From positions 1 through 33,072 of the forward strand of contig JAERTF010000150.1 in assembly GCA_016845105.1 (NCBI GenBank): a stretch of DNA of 33,072 nt, written 5' to 3'. Below, in pieces: positions 1-8,611 of this stretch. This DNA is from Bacteroidota bacterium (GTDB lineage: Bacteria > Bacteroidota > Bacteroidia > Bacteroidales > F082). Below the pieces are notes generated by a model, which was not told where the DNA came from, made no database searches, and was given only the letters and a program-made list of their open reading frames with translations. Each line of letters opens with the position of its first letter. Position 1 is the first letter of the stretch. Position numbers and translations under genes: made by a program.

Positions 1-50
1 GTTGTATTTGTAACTATTGAAATTTATAATATATTAAAAGCTAGGTTATT

Positions 51-1454
51 ATGGGTGGTTTTTTTGGTGCAATTTCAAAGGAAGATTGTGTATATGATTT
101 GTTTTATGGCACAGATTATAATTCTCACCTTGGTACAAAAAGAGGAGGATTAGCAGTTCAAAATTCAAAATCAATACGAAGAACCATTCATAACCTTGAG
201 AGTTCTTATTTCAGAACAAAGTTTGAACCAGACCTACACAAATTTGACGGGAATAGTGGGATAGGAGTAATTAGTGATAATGAGGCTCAACCAATTCTTA
301 TTAATTCTCATTTAGGTGAATTTGCAATTGTTACCGTGAGTAAAATTGTAAATATTGAAGAGCTTACCAAACGAGCTCTTAAGCAGCGCCGTCATTTTTC
401 AGAAACAGGAAGTGGAGGAACAAATCCCTCTGAGTTAATTGCAATGTTGATAGATGAAGCAATGTCATTTGAAGAGGGAATTGAAAATGTATTCAATAAA
501 ATAAAAGGATCATGCTCGATGCTCCTGCTTACAAAACAGGGTATTCTTGCAGCAAGGGATAAACTAGGACGAACACCGGTTTTGATAGGAAAAAAGGAAG
601 GAGCATTTGCCATAAGTTCTGAATCTAGTTCATTTCCAAACTTGGGTTACGAATTATATAGAGATCTTGGTCCCGGGGAAATTGTACGAATTACTGCTGA
701 AAGCATTGAACAGCTGAGAAAACCCAACAAAGACATGCAGGTTTGTGCATTTCTATGGGTTTATTATGGATATCCAAGCACCTCATATGAGAATATAAAT
801 GTTGAAGAATGTCGATATAGATGTGGAGCAGCCTTGGCAAAAAATGATGACGTTGAAGTTGACTTTGTTTCAGGGGTTCCTGATTCAGGTATTGCTCATG
901 CAATTGGTTATTCAAATCAAAAGCAAATTCCATATAAACGAGCATATGTAAAATATACACCCACATGGCCAAGGAGTTTTATGCCACAAAATCAAGATGT
1001 TAGGAATCTTGTGGCAAAAATGAAGCTTATACCTGTTAAGGAATTGATATCGGGTAAGAAGATTGCTTTTCTCGATGATTCAATAGTTAGAGGAACCCAA
1101 TTCCAGGATAATGTTCAAATCCTGCATGAATACGGTGCTGAAGAAATTCACATTAGACCAGCATGCCCAACATTAATTTTTCCATGTGAATTTTTAAATT
1201 TTTCGCGCTCTAGGTCAACCCTAGACTTAGCTGGTAGAAAGGCCATTAAAGAAATTGAGGGTGTGGAGGATAAATATTTGGATGAATATGCTACACCAGG
1301 TACCGACCGATACCACAAAATGATTGAGAAAATACGTCAACGTATAAATGTCGATTCTTTACAATTCCAGAAACTTGATGATCTTGTTGAAGCAATTGGT
1401 TTACCTAAAGATAAACTTTGTACACATTGCTGGGATGGGTCAAGTTATTTTTAA
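51..1454 (+). CDS. PurF-like amidophosphoribosyltransferase with degenerate glutaminase domain
   Basis: Homologue of glutamine PRPP amidotransferase, the enzyme of the first committed step of purine synthesis (PRPP to phosphoribosylamine), 467 aa, cytoplasmic. The C-terminal phosphoribosyltransferase domain is intact: the PRPP loop LDDSIVRGTQ is at residues 341-350. The N-terminal class II amidotransferase (Ntn) domain is present in outline, but the protein begins MGGFFG where active family members have the catalytic Cys (CGIxG). The HTR motif and the oxyanion Asn-Gly (HNG) are also replaced (VIS near 73-75, HLG at 87-89). Cysteines C232, C378, C457 and C460 fall where the four [4Fe-4S] ligands of Bacillus-type PurF lie. 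An in-frame TAG at 42-44 fixes the start and rules out an upstream Cys. Reading: a PurF paralogue that uses free ammonia or a partner glutaminase, or has another role. Whether a canonical purF exists elsewhere cannot be seen here. Confidence 0.85.
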   Translation: MGGFFGAISKEDCVYDLFYGTDYNSHLGTKRGGLAVQNSKSIRRTIHNLESSYFRTKFEPDLHKFDGNSGIGVISDNEAQPILINSHLGEFAIVTVSKIVNIEELTKRALKQRRHFSETGSGGTNPSELIAMLIDEAMSFEEGIENVFNKIKGSCSMLLLTKQGILAARDKLGRTPVLIGKKEGAFAISSESSSFPNLGYELYRDLGPGEIVRITAESIEQLRKPNKDMQVCAFLWVYYGYPSTSYENINVEECRYRCGAALAKNDDVEVDFVSGVPDSGIAHAIGYSNQKQIPYKRAYVKYTPTWPRSFMPQNQDVRNLVAKMKLIPVKELISGKKIAFLDDSIVRGTQFQDNVQILHEYGAEEIHIRPACPTLIFPCEFLNFSRSRSTLDLAGRKAIKEIEGVEDKYLDEYATPGTDRYHKMIEKIRQRINVDSLQFQKLDDLVEAIGLPKDKLCTHCWDGSSYF

Positions 1455-1545
1455 TTGAAATCACATAACTTGGTAAGGCTTTAATCCCAGATAATCCATA
1501 AATGCCTTATAATATATATTATGTTAAATAGAGTTGTTAAAAAAC

Positions 1546-1573
1546 AAGGGAAGAAATCTTAGTTCCTTCCCTT
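1546..1573. terminator. Bidirectional intrinsic terminator between convergent genes
   Basis: An 8-bp perfect stem (AAGGGAAG at 1546-1553 with CTTCCCTT at 1566-1573) and a 12-nt loop are flanked by a T-rich run on the right and an A-run on the left (1540-1544). It can therefore act on both the PurF-like gene and the opposing TPR gene, which ends 7 bp away. Confidence 0.7.
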
Positions 1574-1579
1574 CTTTTA

Positions 1580-2713
1580 TTATTTATTCATCAGCTCTTT
1601 CAACTTATCATTCATTTTTAAGTTAGCATAAGCTTCTTTAAGGGCTCCAATAACAATTTCATCATTAGGGTTTAACACCAACGACTTCTCTAAATAAGGT
1701 AGTGCTTCGTGCAGGTTCGCATCAGCCTCACCCTTTACTTTCTCGTATTTTTCAGTTTCTTCAAAAGGCAAATTGTTTGCTTCAGTGTATAAAACAGAAG
1801 CTCTGTTTACATAAATTGCACCAATATTAAATATCGCATCTCCAAAATCAGGGTTTATTTCAACAGCCTTTTTGTAATAAATAAGAGCATTTTCATCCTC
1901 ACCAATATTTTCATATGTCTGTCCCAAGACTCTGTATAGGTTTGGATTAGATGGATCAGCATCAATTGACTCTTTAAGGCTATTGATTAACTTATCATTT
2001 TTACCTGTTTCTAAAAATAACTGTGCTTCCTCTAACTGCAGGCTATTTTCATTAGGAAAATATTCGCGGCCAAGATCGAGAATCTCAAATGCCTTTGTTG
2101 TATCTCCCAATTGTTTCATAGCTCTTGAGTAAAACAAATAAACCCTGGGATCCTTGAACTCAACGTCAACACATTTTTTAAGATATTCAGCAGCAACTTC
2201 TGGTTTGTCCGAATATACGCCACTCATACCAACATTAAATGCTGCAACTGTATCAAATCTATCATCCATTTTTGCAATATTAAATGCTTGTTTAAAGTTA
2301 ACAATAGCTTTTGGGAAGTCAGAGCTTCTAAAGCCATCAGCACCTTTTTGATAGAATAGATTTGTTAAATTCAATAAATACAACGCGTATTGATCCCCCA
2401 TATCATTATCAGGATCCAATTCCTTGGTTTTTTTAAATGATTCAACTGAAATATCAGCAGCATCAGGAGCAATGCTATTCACCGCAGCAGATGTATCATT
2501 AGCAATGTTATAATAAATGATTCCTCGATACATCCATGTTTTGGGATCATTTTCCGTTTTAGGATGAACTATTGCTTCATCAATTGCAGCTTTCGCTTTT
2601 GCGTATTGTTTATTCTTATTATACATAAATGCACTTGTGCGTTTATTTTTCTGCGCATATATTCCAGTGCTAACAAATAAGCCTAATGCAATTAAAATCA
2701 GTAACTTTTTCAT
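1580..2713 (-). CDS. Exported tetratricopeptide repeat protein
   Basis: A 377-aa protein with a clear Sec signal peptide (MKK, hydrophobic core, likely cleavage after the Ala of IYA-Q at residue 20), so periplasmic or envelope-bound; there is no lipobox Cys. The mature part is a series of tetratricopeptide repeats, best seen around residues 250-300 (NLYRVLGQTYENIGEDENAL followed by YYKKAVEINPDFGDA) and again near the C-terminus (LPYLEKSLVLNPND). TPR arrays are scaffolds for protein-protein contacts; the partner is not evident. The gene lies downstream of gyrA on the same strand with an 83-bp gap and its own TAnnTTTG box at 2738-2745, so it is probably transcribed separately. No enzymatic motif is visible. 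Confidence 0.85.
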   Translation of the reverse strand: MKKLLILIALGLFVSTGIYAQKNKRTSAFMYNKNKQYAKAKAAIDEAIVHPKTENDPKTWMYRGIIYYNIANDTSAAVNSIAPDAADISVESFKKTKELDPDNDMGDQYALYLLNLTNLFYQKGADGFRSSDFPKAIVNFKQAFNIAKMDDRFDTVAAFNVGMSGVYSDKPEVAAEYLKKCVDVEFKDPRVYLFYSRAMKQLGDTTKAFEILDLGREYFPNENSLQLEEAQLFLETGKNDKLINSLKESIDADPSNPNLYRVLGQTYENIGEDENALIYYKKAVEINPDFGDAIFNIGAIYVNRASVLYTEANNLPFEETEKYEKVKGEADANLHEALPYLEKSLVLNPNDEIVIGALKEAYANLKMNDKLKELMNK

Positions 2714-2737
2714 GATTTAATGTTTTTTAATATGTGA

Positions 2738-2745
2738 CAAAGATA
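2738..2745 (-). promoter_or_regulatory. -7 promoter box of the TPR gene
   Basis: On the minus strand this reads TATCTTTG, a match to the Bacteroidota -7 consensus TAnnTTTG, ending 24 nt upstream of the start codon. No convincing -33 TTG is seen. Confidence 0.6.
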
Positions 2746-2796
2746 AGTATAATACTAAATGCGTGCCACGTTTATTCTAATTTATAATATTGGTTA

Positions 2797-5340
2797 CTAT
2801 TCTTCGGTTTCAGTAGTATTGCTTTCTAAATTGATATCTTCAATATTGTCGATATCAGCACCTTCTTCGAATATATCCTCATCTTCACCAGGTTCAATAT
2901 CAACTTTTGCAACAGCTGCAATTTCGTCTCCATCATCAATTCTAATTAGCCTCACTCCCTGTGTTGCTCTACCCATAACTCTAAGGTCTTTTGCCGACAT
3001 ACGAATGGTTATTCCCGATTTATTAATAATCATAAGGTCATCGCTGTCAGTTACATCTTTTATGGAGATAAGCTCACCAGTTTTTTCAGTTATATTAAGT
3101 GTTTTAACACCTTTGCCCCCCCTATTAGTTACACGGTAATCATCAACTTCTGATCTTTTTCCATATCCTTTTTCGCTAACCACGAGAATAGTAGATTCAT
3201 TATTTTCTATGCAAATCATTCCAACTACTTCATCATTTACATGTGCAAGGGTAATTCCTCTTACTCCGGCAGCATTTCTTCCCATTGATCTAACTTTTTC
3301 TTCCTTAAATCTAACTGTTTTACCAGACTTAACTGCCAGAAGAACATCGTTTTCGCCATTTGTAAGTTTAGCTACCAATAGTTCATCACCTTCACGAATG
3401 GTTATAGCGTTTATACCATTCTGACGTGGACGTGAATACGCTTCAAGAGGAGTTTTCTTAATAACACCTTTTTTCGTTGCAAGTACTATAAAGTTATTAT
3501 TTATATAATCTTCATCCTTAAGATCTCTAGTGTTTATTATAGCTTTTACCTTATCATCTGCACTAATATTAATAAGATTTTGCATTGCTCTACCCTTAGA
3601 TGTTTTATTACCTTCCGGGATTTCAAATACTCTCATCCAGAATACTTTTCCTTTTTCAGTAAAGAAAAGCATATAGTTGTGATTCGTGGCGATAAATAGG
3701 TGTTCAAGGAAATCTTCATTTCGAGTATTACTACCTTTTGAACCACGTCCTCCCCTTTTCTGTTGTCTGTATTCTGTAAGAGGAGTTCGTTTAATGTATC
3801 CCATATGAGAAATAGTAATAACTACTTTTTCGTCGGGTATAAGATCTTCCATGCTTATATCTTCAGCAGTATAAACAATCTGTGATCTTCTTTCGTCGCC
3901 GTAAGTTTCCTTAATTTTAACTAACTCTTCCTTAATAATATCCATCCTCATTTCTAAGCTACCTAATATAGCCTTTAGTTTAGATATTAATTCCTGCAGT
4001 TCTTCGTAATCTTTCTTAATTTTATCTCTCTCCAGACCAGTTAATTTTTGCAATCTCATATCCAAAATTGCCCTTGCCTGAATTTCTGTTAATCCAAATT
4101 TACTCATTAGGCCATTTCTGGCTTCTTCCGGATTCATTGATGCTCTAATCAAAGCAATTACTTCATCCAAATTATCAAGCGCAACCAAAAGTCCTTCAAG
4201 TATATGTGCCTTACGCTCAGCTTCCTTTAGCTCAAATTTTGTTCTACGGGTTACAACTTCATGACGATGATCAACGAAGTGCTGAATCATTTCTTTTAGA
4301 TTCAACAGTTTTGGACGACCATTAACCAATGCAACATTATTAACACTAAATGAACTCTGCAATGCTGTTAACTGATATAACTTGTTCATTACGATATTAG
4401 GAATAGCATCACGTTTTAGATCATAAACAATACGCATTCCATTTCTATCCGATTCATCATTTATATCAGCTATACCCTCAATTTTCTTTTCATTTATTAA
4501 ATCAGCAGTTTTCCTAATCATTTCGGCTTTATTAACCTGATAAGGAACTGAGGTAGCAATAAGTCTTTCGCGCCCAGAAGATGTCTCTTCAATAGATACT
4601 TCCCCACGCATCATTACGCGACCTCTTCCAGTTTCAAAGGCATTGATAACACCTTCATATCCGTATATTATACCTCCAGTGGGAAAATCTGGTGCCTGAA
4701 CAATTTTAATAAGCTCTCCAATTTCAATTTCTGGATCATTAATGTATGCTAAAGTACCATCAACTACTTGTGATAAGTTGTGTGGGGCCATATTTGTAGC
4801 CATACCAACTGCAATTCCTGAAGCTCCATTAACCAATAAATTAGGAAATTGTGTGGGGAGAACAATTGGCTCCTTTAAAGAATCATCAAAATTCAACTGA
4901 TGGTCAACCGTATCCTTTTCAATATCGACCAACATTTCTTCAGCAAATTTACGTAGCCTAACCTCTGTATAACGCATTGCTGCCGGGTTATCTCCATCAA
5001 TTGAACCAAAGTTACCCTGACCTTGAACTAGAGGATATCTAAGCGACCAATCTTGAGCCATACGTACCATGGAATCATATACAGATGTATCACCATGAGG
5101 GTGATATTTACCAAGCACCTCCCCTACTATTCTTGCTGACTTTTTATAAGGCCTGTTTGATAACACACCGATTTCGTGCATACCAAACAAAACTCGTCTG
5201 TGAACAGGTTTTAATCCGTCTCTTACATCAGGTAATGCTCTTGAAACAATAACCGACATTGCATAATCAATGTAGGCTGATTTCATCTGATTCTCAATAT
5301 TTACCTTTACTATTCTTTCTCCTTCAAACACATTTTCCAT
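2797..5340 (-). CDS. gyrA: DNA gyrase subunit A
   Basis: Type IIA topoisomerase A subunit, which with GyrB introduces negative supercoils; 847 aa, normal length. The catalytic tyrosine is Y124 in AAMRYTEVRL. The quinolone pocket reads GDTSVYD, with T85 at the E. coli S83 position and D89 at the D87 position. The GyrA box QKRGGRG (about 527-533) in the C-terminal DNA-wrapping propeller separates it from ParC. The tail after about residue 812 is strongly acidic (GEDEDIFEEG), as in gyrases whose tail tunes supercoiling activity. It is transcribed divergently from clpC across a long spacer; a -7 box lies 41 nt before the ATG. Confidence 0.97.
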   Translation of the reverse strand: MENVFEGERIVKVNIENQMKSAYIDYAMSVIVSRALPDVRDGLKPVHRRVLFGMHEIGVLSNRPYKKSARIVGEVLGKYHPHGDTSVYDSMVRMAQDWSLRYPLVQGQGNFGSIDGDNPAAMRYTEVRLRKFAEEMLVDIEKDTVDHQLNFDDSLKEPIVLPTQFPNLLVNGASGIAVGMATNMAPHNLSQVVDGTLAYINDPEIEIGELIKIVQAPDFPTGGIIYGYEGVINAFETGRGRVMMRGEVSIEETSSGRERLIATSVPYQVNKAEMIRKTADLINEKKIEGIADINDESDRNGMRIVYDLKRDAIPNIVMNKLYQLTALQSSFSVNNVALVNGRPKLLNLKEMIQHFVDHRHEVVTRRTKFELKEAERKAHILEGLLVALDNLDEVIALIRASMNPEEARNGLMSKFGLTEIQARAILDMRLQKLTGLERDKIKKDYEELQELISKLKAILGSLEMRMDIIKEELVKIKETYGDERRSQIVYTAEDISMEDLIPDEKVVITISHMGYIKRTPLTEYRQQKRGGRGSKGSNTRNEDFLEHLFIATNHNYMLFFTEKGKVFWMRVFEIPEGNKTSKGRAMQNLINISADDKVKAIINTRDLKDEDYINNNFIVLATKKGVIKKTPLEAYSRPRQNGINAITIREGDELLVAKLTNGENDVLLAVKSGKTVRFKEEKVRSMGRNAAGVRGITLAHVNDEVVGMICIENNESTILVVSEKGYGKRSEVDDYRVTNRGGKGVKTLNITEKTGELISIKDVTDSDDLMIINKSGITIRMSAKDLRVMGRATQGVRLIRIDDGDEIAAVAKVDIEPGEDEDIFEEGADIDNIEDINLESNTTETEE

Positions 5341-5381
5341 GTAGTACTTCTGTTACTTAATTCTCTTATATAAAAAACGTA

Positions 5382-5389
5382 CAAAAATA
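5382..5389 (-). promoter_or_regulatory. -7 promoter box of gyrA
   Basis: Minus-strand TATTTTTG fits TAnnTTTG, 41 nt upstream of the gyrA start. The -33 element is not evident. Confidence 0.55.
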
Positions 5390-5911
5390 CGAATTTAAGG
5401 CTTTGCGTGAGCTGAAAAAGTTAAAATAATAGTTGATTATGTTAACATGTAACTGTTGACAAATTTTTAGATGCAATGCACCCATATTTTAAGCCTTTTA
5501 ATGATATATAAATAATTGAAATACCATGGCTGTATGATACATCTAAACAATATGTTAGGTATTTATATAAATAAATTACTTTAAGTGTACTCGTTACCTA
5601 TTTTTTGTATTGACGATAGAGTAAATTATGACATATTTCATGTAATGAAAATAGGACATATATTAAGGTTGGTTGATAGTATCTTAAGCTATTAATATGG
5701 CTATTGTGTTGGGTTCTGAAGTTTTGTCATAAGTAAGCCCGAACTAGTGGTCTGATAATCTGTGTGATATGAATTTGAGCAGGTATGGCACAAATATTGA
5801 CCAATAAAAGGTGAATCGTGTAAAACATAGCTAAAACAGTTTTAGAGATCTTGAATTAGAGATGAAATTCTTCAAATTATCATTGAAAATCTCCATTTAA
5901 TCTGATTTACT
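5390..5911. other. Long gene-free spacer between divergent gyrA and clpC
   Basis: The full gyrA-clpC gap is 598 bp (5341-5938), the only gap above 300 bp in the window. Apart from the two -7 boxes at its edges I find no ORF of useful length, no tRNA T-loop and no intrinsic terminator. Visible structure: two related dyads, TGTTAACA at 5440-5447 and TGTTGACA at 5454-5461 (14-bp period), and a 14-bp AT palindrome TATTTATATAAATA at 5560-5573. The central part (about 5640-5830) is less AT-rich than its flanks and could encode a small RNA or be a long leader; this is speculation. Confidence 0.5.
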
Positions 5912-5919
5912 TAATTTTG
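5912..5919 (+). promoter_or_regulatory. -7 promoter box of clpC
   Basis: TAATTTTG matches TAnnTTTG and ends 19 nt before the clpC ATG, implying a very short 5' leader. No clear -33 TTG is found at 19-21 bp. Confidence 0.55.
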
Positions 5920-5938
5920 CATTTTAAATTTTATATAT

Positions 5939-8482
5939 ATGGAAGCAAAGTTTTCTCAACGGGTAAAAGATGTATTATCATTTAGCCGTGAAGAAGCTGT
6001 TAGGTTGGGGAATAATTATATCGGACTTGAACATTTATTATTGGGCATAATTCGCGATGGCGAAGGTATGGCAATTCAACTGTTAAAGTATTTCGGTGTA
6101 GATCTTAATAAATGTAAAAAGGACATTGAAGATTCCATTAAGAACCCCAATGCTGACGGCACAAAAATGGAAAATATTCCGTTGGTCAAACAAGTTGAAA
6201 AAGCATTAAAAATAACATATCTAGAAGCCAAGGTTTTTAATTCTGACTTAATAGGAACAGAACATTTATTACTAGCAATACTAAAAGATAAGAGTAACTT
6301 GGTAACAAGTATGTTAAGTAATGATGGTGTTAATTATGTATCTGTAAAAGAAGAATTAACATCAATTGTAAAAGAACAGAGTGATATGCCTAGTTTTATT
6401 GAACCAAAAGCCGAAATGACAGGTGATACTGAAGATGCACCCCAAGGTGGTGGTAAACCAATTGGAAGTGGCGATAAGAAAGCTGGTAATCCTAAGTCGA
6501 CAACTCCTGTGCTTGATAATTTTGGACGAGATCTTACGAAATACGCTGAAGAAGGTAAATTAGATCCAATTGTTGGTCGGGAAAAAGAGCTTCAGAGGAT
6601 TGCTCAAATATTGAGCAGACGGAAAAAGAATAATCCCATATTAATTGGTGAACCTGGAGTTGGTAAATCAGCAATTGCAGAAGGTCTTGCCCTTCGAATC
6701 GTTGATAGAAAAGTATCCAGAGCCTTGTTTAATAAGAGAATTGTAACTCTTGATCTGGCCTCGATTGTTGCAGGTACTAAGTATCGTGGGCAATTTGAAG
6801 AAAGAATGAAAGCTGTTCTAAATGAATTGACAAAGAACCCCGACATAATCTTATTCATTGATGAGATACACACCATAGTTGGAGCAGGAAATGCATCAGG
6901 ATCACTTGATGCATCAAATATGTTTAAACCTGCACTTGCACGTGGTGAACTACAATGTATTGGTGCAACAACACTTGATGAGTATCGTCAATATATTGAA
7001 AAGGATGGTGCTTTAGAACGTAGGTTTCAAAAGGTACTTGTGGATGCTACTTCACCTGAAGAAACAGTGCACATACTTAATAACATTAAGGAAAAATATG
7101 AGGATCATCACTTGGTTAAGTATACAAAAGAATCAATTAATGCATGTGTTCAATTAACAGAACGATATGTAAGTGATAGATATTTACCAGATAAAGCTAT
7201 TGATGCACTGGATGAAGCCGGAGCAATGGTACATATTAGCAATATTCATGTTCCTACCGAAATTATTAACCTTGAAAATTCCATAGAGGAGATAAAGGGT
7301 AATAAAACCAAGGCCATCAAAAGTCAGAAGTTTGAAGAAGCTGCTCAATTTCGTGATATAGAGCGGAGATATACTGATGAATTATCAAGAGCTAAAAAGC
7401 GATGGGAAGAAGATGCAGCTATACATCGTGAAGATGTAACAGAAGACAATGTTGCTGAAGTGATTGCAATGATGACAGGTATACCTATGACCAATATTGC
7501 TCAAAGCGAAGGAAATAGGTTAATTAGTATGGAGCCTGAACTTCGCAAAGAAGTAATTGGACAGGATGATGCAATTAAAAAAGTAGTTAAGGCCATAAGG
7601 CGTAATCGTGCTGGATTAAAAGATCCTCATAAACCAATAGGTTCCTTTATTTTTCTCGGACCAACTGGTGTTGGAAAGACTTACCTTGCAAAAATGCTTG
7701 CCAAGTATATTTTTGACTCACAGGATGCCCTTATACGTGTTGACATGAGTGAATACATGGAAAAATTTGCAGTTTCACGATTAGTTGGGGCACCCCCAGG
7801 ATATGTTGGATATGAAGAAGGTGGTCAGTTAACAGAAAAAGTTAGAAGAAAGCCATATTCAATTATTCTACTTGACGAGATAGAAAAAGCCCATCCAGAT
7901 ATTTTCCATTTATTGCTTCAGGTTCTTGATGATGGCCAGTTAACAGATGGTCTTGGTCGCAAAGTTGATTTTAAAAACACCATTATAATTATGACATCCA
8001 ATATTGGTTCACGCCAATTAAAGGATTTCGGTCAAGGTGTAGGTTTTACAACTAAAGCCAAGTCATCGTCTAAAAATGCACATAGTCAGAGTGTTATTGA
8101 AACAGCTCTAAAACGAGCTTTTGCTCCTGAGTTCTTAAATCGAATTGATGATGTTGTAATTTTTGAACCACTGGAGAGAAAAGAGATACACAAAATAATC
8201 GAAATAGAGTTATCGCATCTGTTTGATAGAATTCACCAGCTTGGATATAAAATGAAGGTAAGCGCAAAGGCCAAAGACTTCATTATTGATAAAGGTTGGG
8301 ATGAGCAATTTGGTGCTCGACCACTTAAACGAGCAATCCAAAAGTATATCGAAGATCAACTCGCAGAAGAAATCATTTCACATAATTTGGTTGAAGGAAC
8401 TGTTGTATCTGTTGGATATGATTCCAAAAAAGATGATATAAAAATTGTTTTTGAGAAACCAAAACTAATTGATAAGAAATAG
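5939..8482 (+). CDS. clpC: ATP-dependent Clp protease ATP-binding subunit ClpC
   Basis: HSP100/AAA+ unfoldase that feeds substrates to the ClpP peptidase; 847 aa, typical length. Order: two Clp-N repeats (about 1-150), a Gly/Lys-rich linker (about 165-190), and AAA-1 with Walker A GEPGVGKS at 237-244 and Walker B LFIDEIH. A coiled UVR-type middle segment follows (about 440-490, EEAAQFRDIERRY), which marks ClpC rather than ClpB or ClpA. AAA-2 has Walker A GPTGVGKT at 574-581 and LLDEIEKAH, and is followed by the C-terminal D2-small domain. A ClpP-docking tripeptide VGF lies at 701-703 (GQGVGFTTK), so pairing with ClpP is expected although clpP is not in the window. No mcsA, mcsB or ctsR lies beside it. 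The start is supported by the -7 box 19 nt upstream. Confidence 0.96.
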   Translation: MEAKFSQRVKDVLSFSREEAVRLGNNYIGLEHLLLGIIRDGEGMAIQLLKYFGVDLNKCKKDIEDSIKNPNADGTKMENIPLVKQVEKALKITYLEAKVFNSDLIGTEHLLLAILKDKSNLVTSMLSNDGVNYVSVKEELTSIVKEQSDMPSFIEPKAEMTGDTEDAPQGGGKPIGSGDKKAGNPKSTTPVLDNFGRDLTKYAEEGKLDPIVGREKELQRIAQILSRRKKNNPILIGEPGVGKSAIAEGLALRIVDRKVSRALFNKRIVTLDLASIVAGTKYRGQFEERMKAVLNELTKNPDIILFIDEIHTIVGAGNASGSLDASNMFKPALARGELQCIGATTLDEYRQYIEKDGALERRFQKVLVDATSPEETVHILNNIKEKYEDHHLVKYTKESINACVQLTERYVSDRYLPDKAIDALDEAGAMVHISNIHVPTEIINLENSIEEIKGNKTKAIKSQKFEEAAQFRDIERRYTDELSRAKKRWEEDAAIHREDVTEDNVAEVIAMMTGIPMTNIAQSEGNRLISMEPELRKEVIGQDDAIKKVVKAIRRNRAGLKDPHKPIGSFIFLGPTGVGKTYLAKMLAKYIFDSQDALIRVDMSEYMEKFAVSRLVGAPPGYVGYEEGGQLTEKVRRKPYSIILLDEIEKAHPDIFHLLLQVLDDGQLTDGLGRKVDFKNTIIIMTSNIGSRQLKDFGQGVGFTTKAKSSSKNAHSQSVIETALKRAFAPEFLNRIDDVVIFEPLERKEIHKIIEIELSHLFDRIHQLGYKMKVSAKAKDFIIDKGWDEQFGARPLKRAIQKYIEDQLAEEIISHNLVEGTVVSVGYDSKKDDIKIVFEKPKLIDKK

Positions 8483-8573
8483 TCAATTGATCAAATACTG
8501 AAAAAGACATTTATTTTTTAGAGTTATTATTTTTTATAATTAAGCATAGATATTAAAAAGTTAAAACAAATTT

Positions 8574-8581
8574 TATCTTTG
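8574..8581 (+). promoter_or_regulatory. -7 promoter box of the long acyl-CoA dehydrogenase
   Basis: TATCTTTG matches TAnnTTTG. It overlaps the in-frame TTG at 8579, so transcription should begin downstream of that codon, and the ATG at 8612 is the first usable start (30 nt after the box). Confidence 0.65.
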
Positions 8582-8611
8582 CCCCACTTATTTATTAATC
8601 AAAATATAGAG

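Noticed and set aside
51..90. Cys13 as the PurF nucleophile after propeptide cleavage
   Set aside because: The residues after it (CVYDLFYG) do not match the CGIxGI strand, whereas GGFFGA at 2-7 aligns with that strand with Gly in the Cys position.
691..972. 93-codon minus-strand frame inside the PurF-like gene
   Set aside because: It lies wholly opposite a clear coding region and its product resembles no protein; it is a by-product of the codon use of the real gene.
2759..3139. 126-codon plus-strand open frame over the 3' end of gyrA
   Set aside because: It is antisense to a strongly conserved part of gyrA, has a low-complexity Ser/Ile-rich product and no promoter or family match.
5640..5830. 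Possible tRNA or small structured RNA in the gyrA-clpC spacer
   Set aside because: No GTTCRANNC T-loop, acceptor stem or CCA end could be aligned; only the unproven small-RNA idea is kept as a finding.
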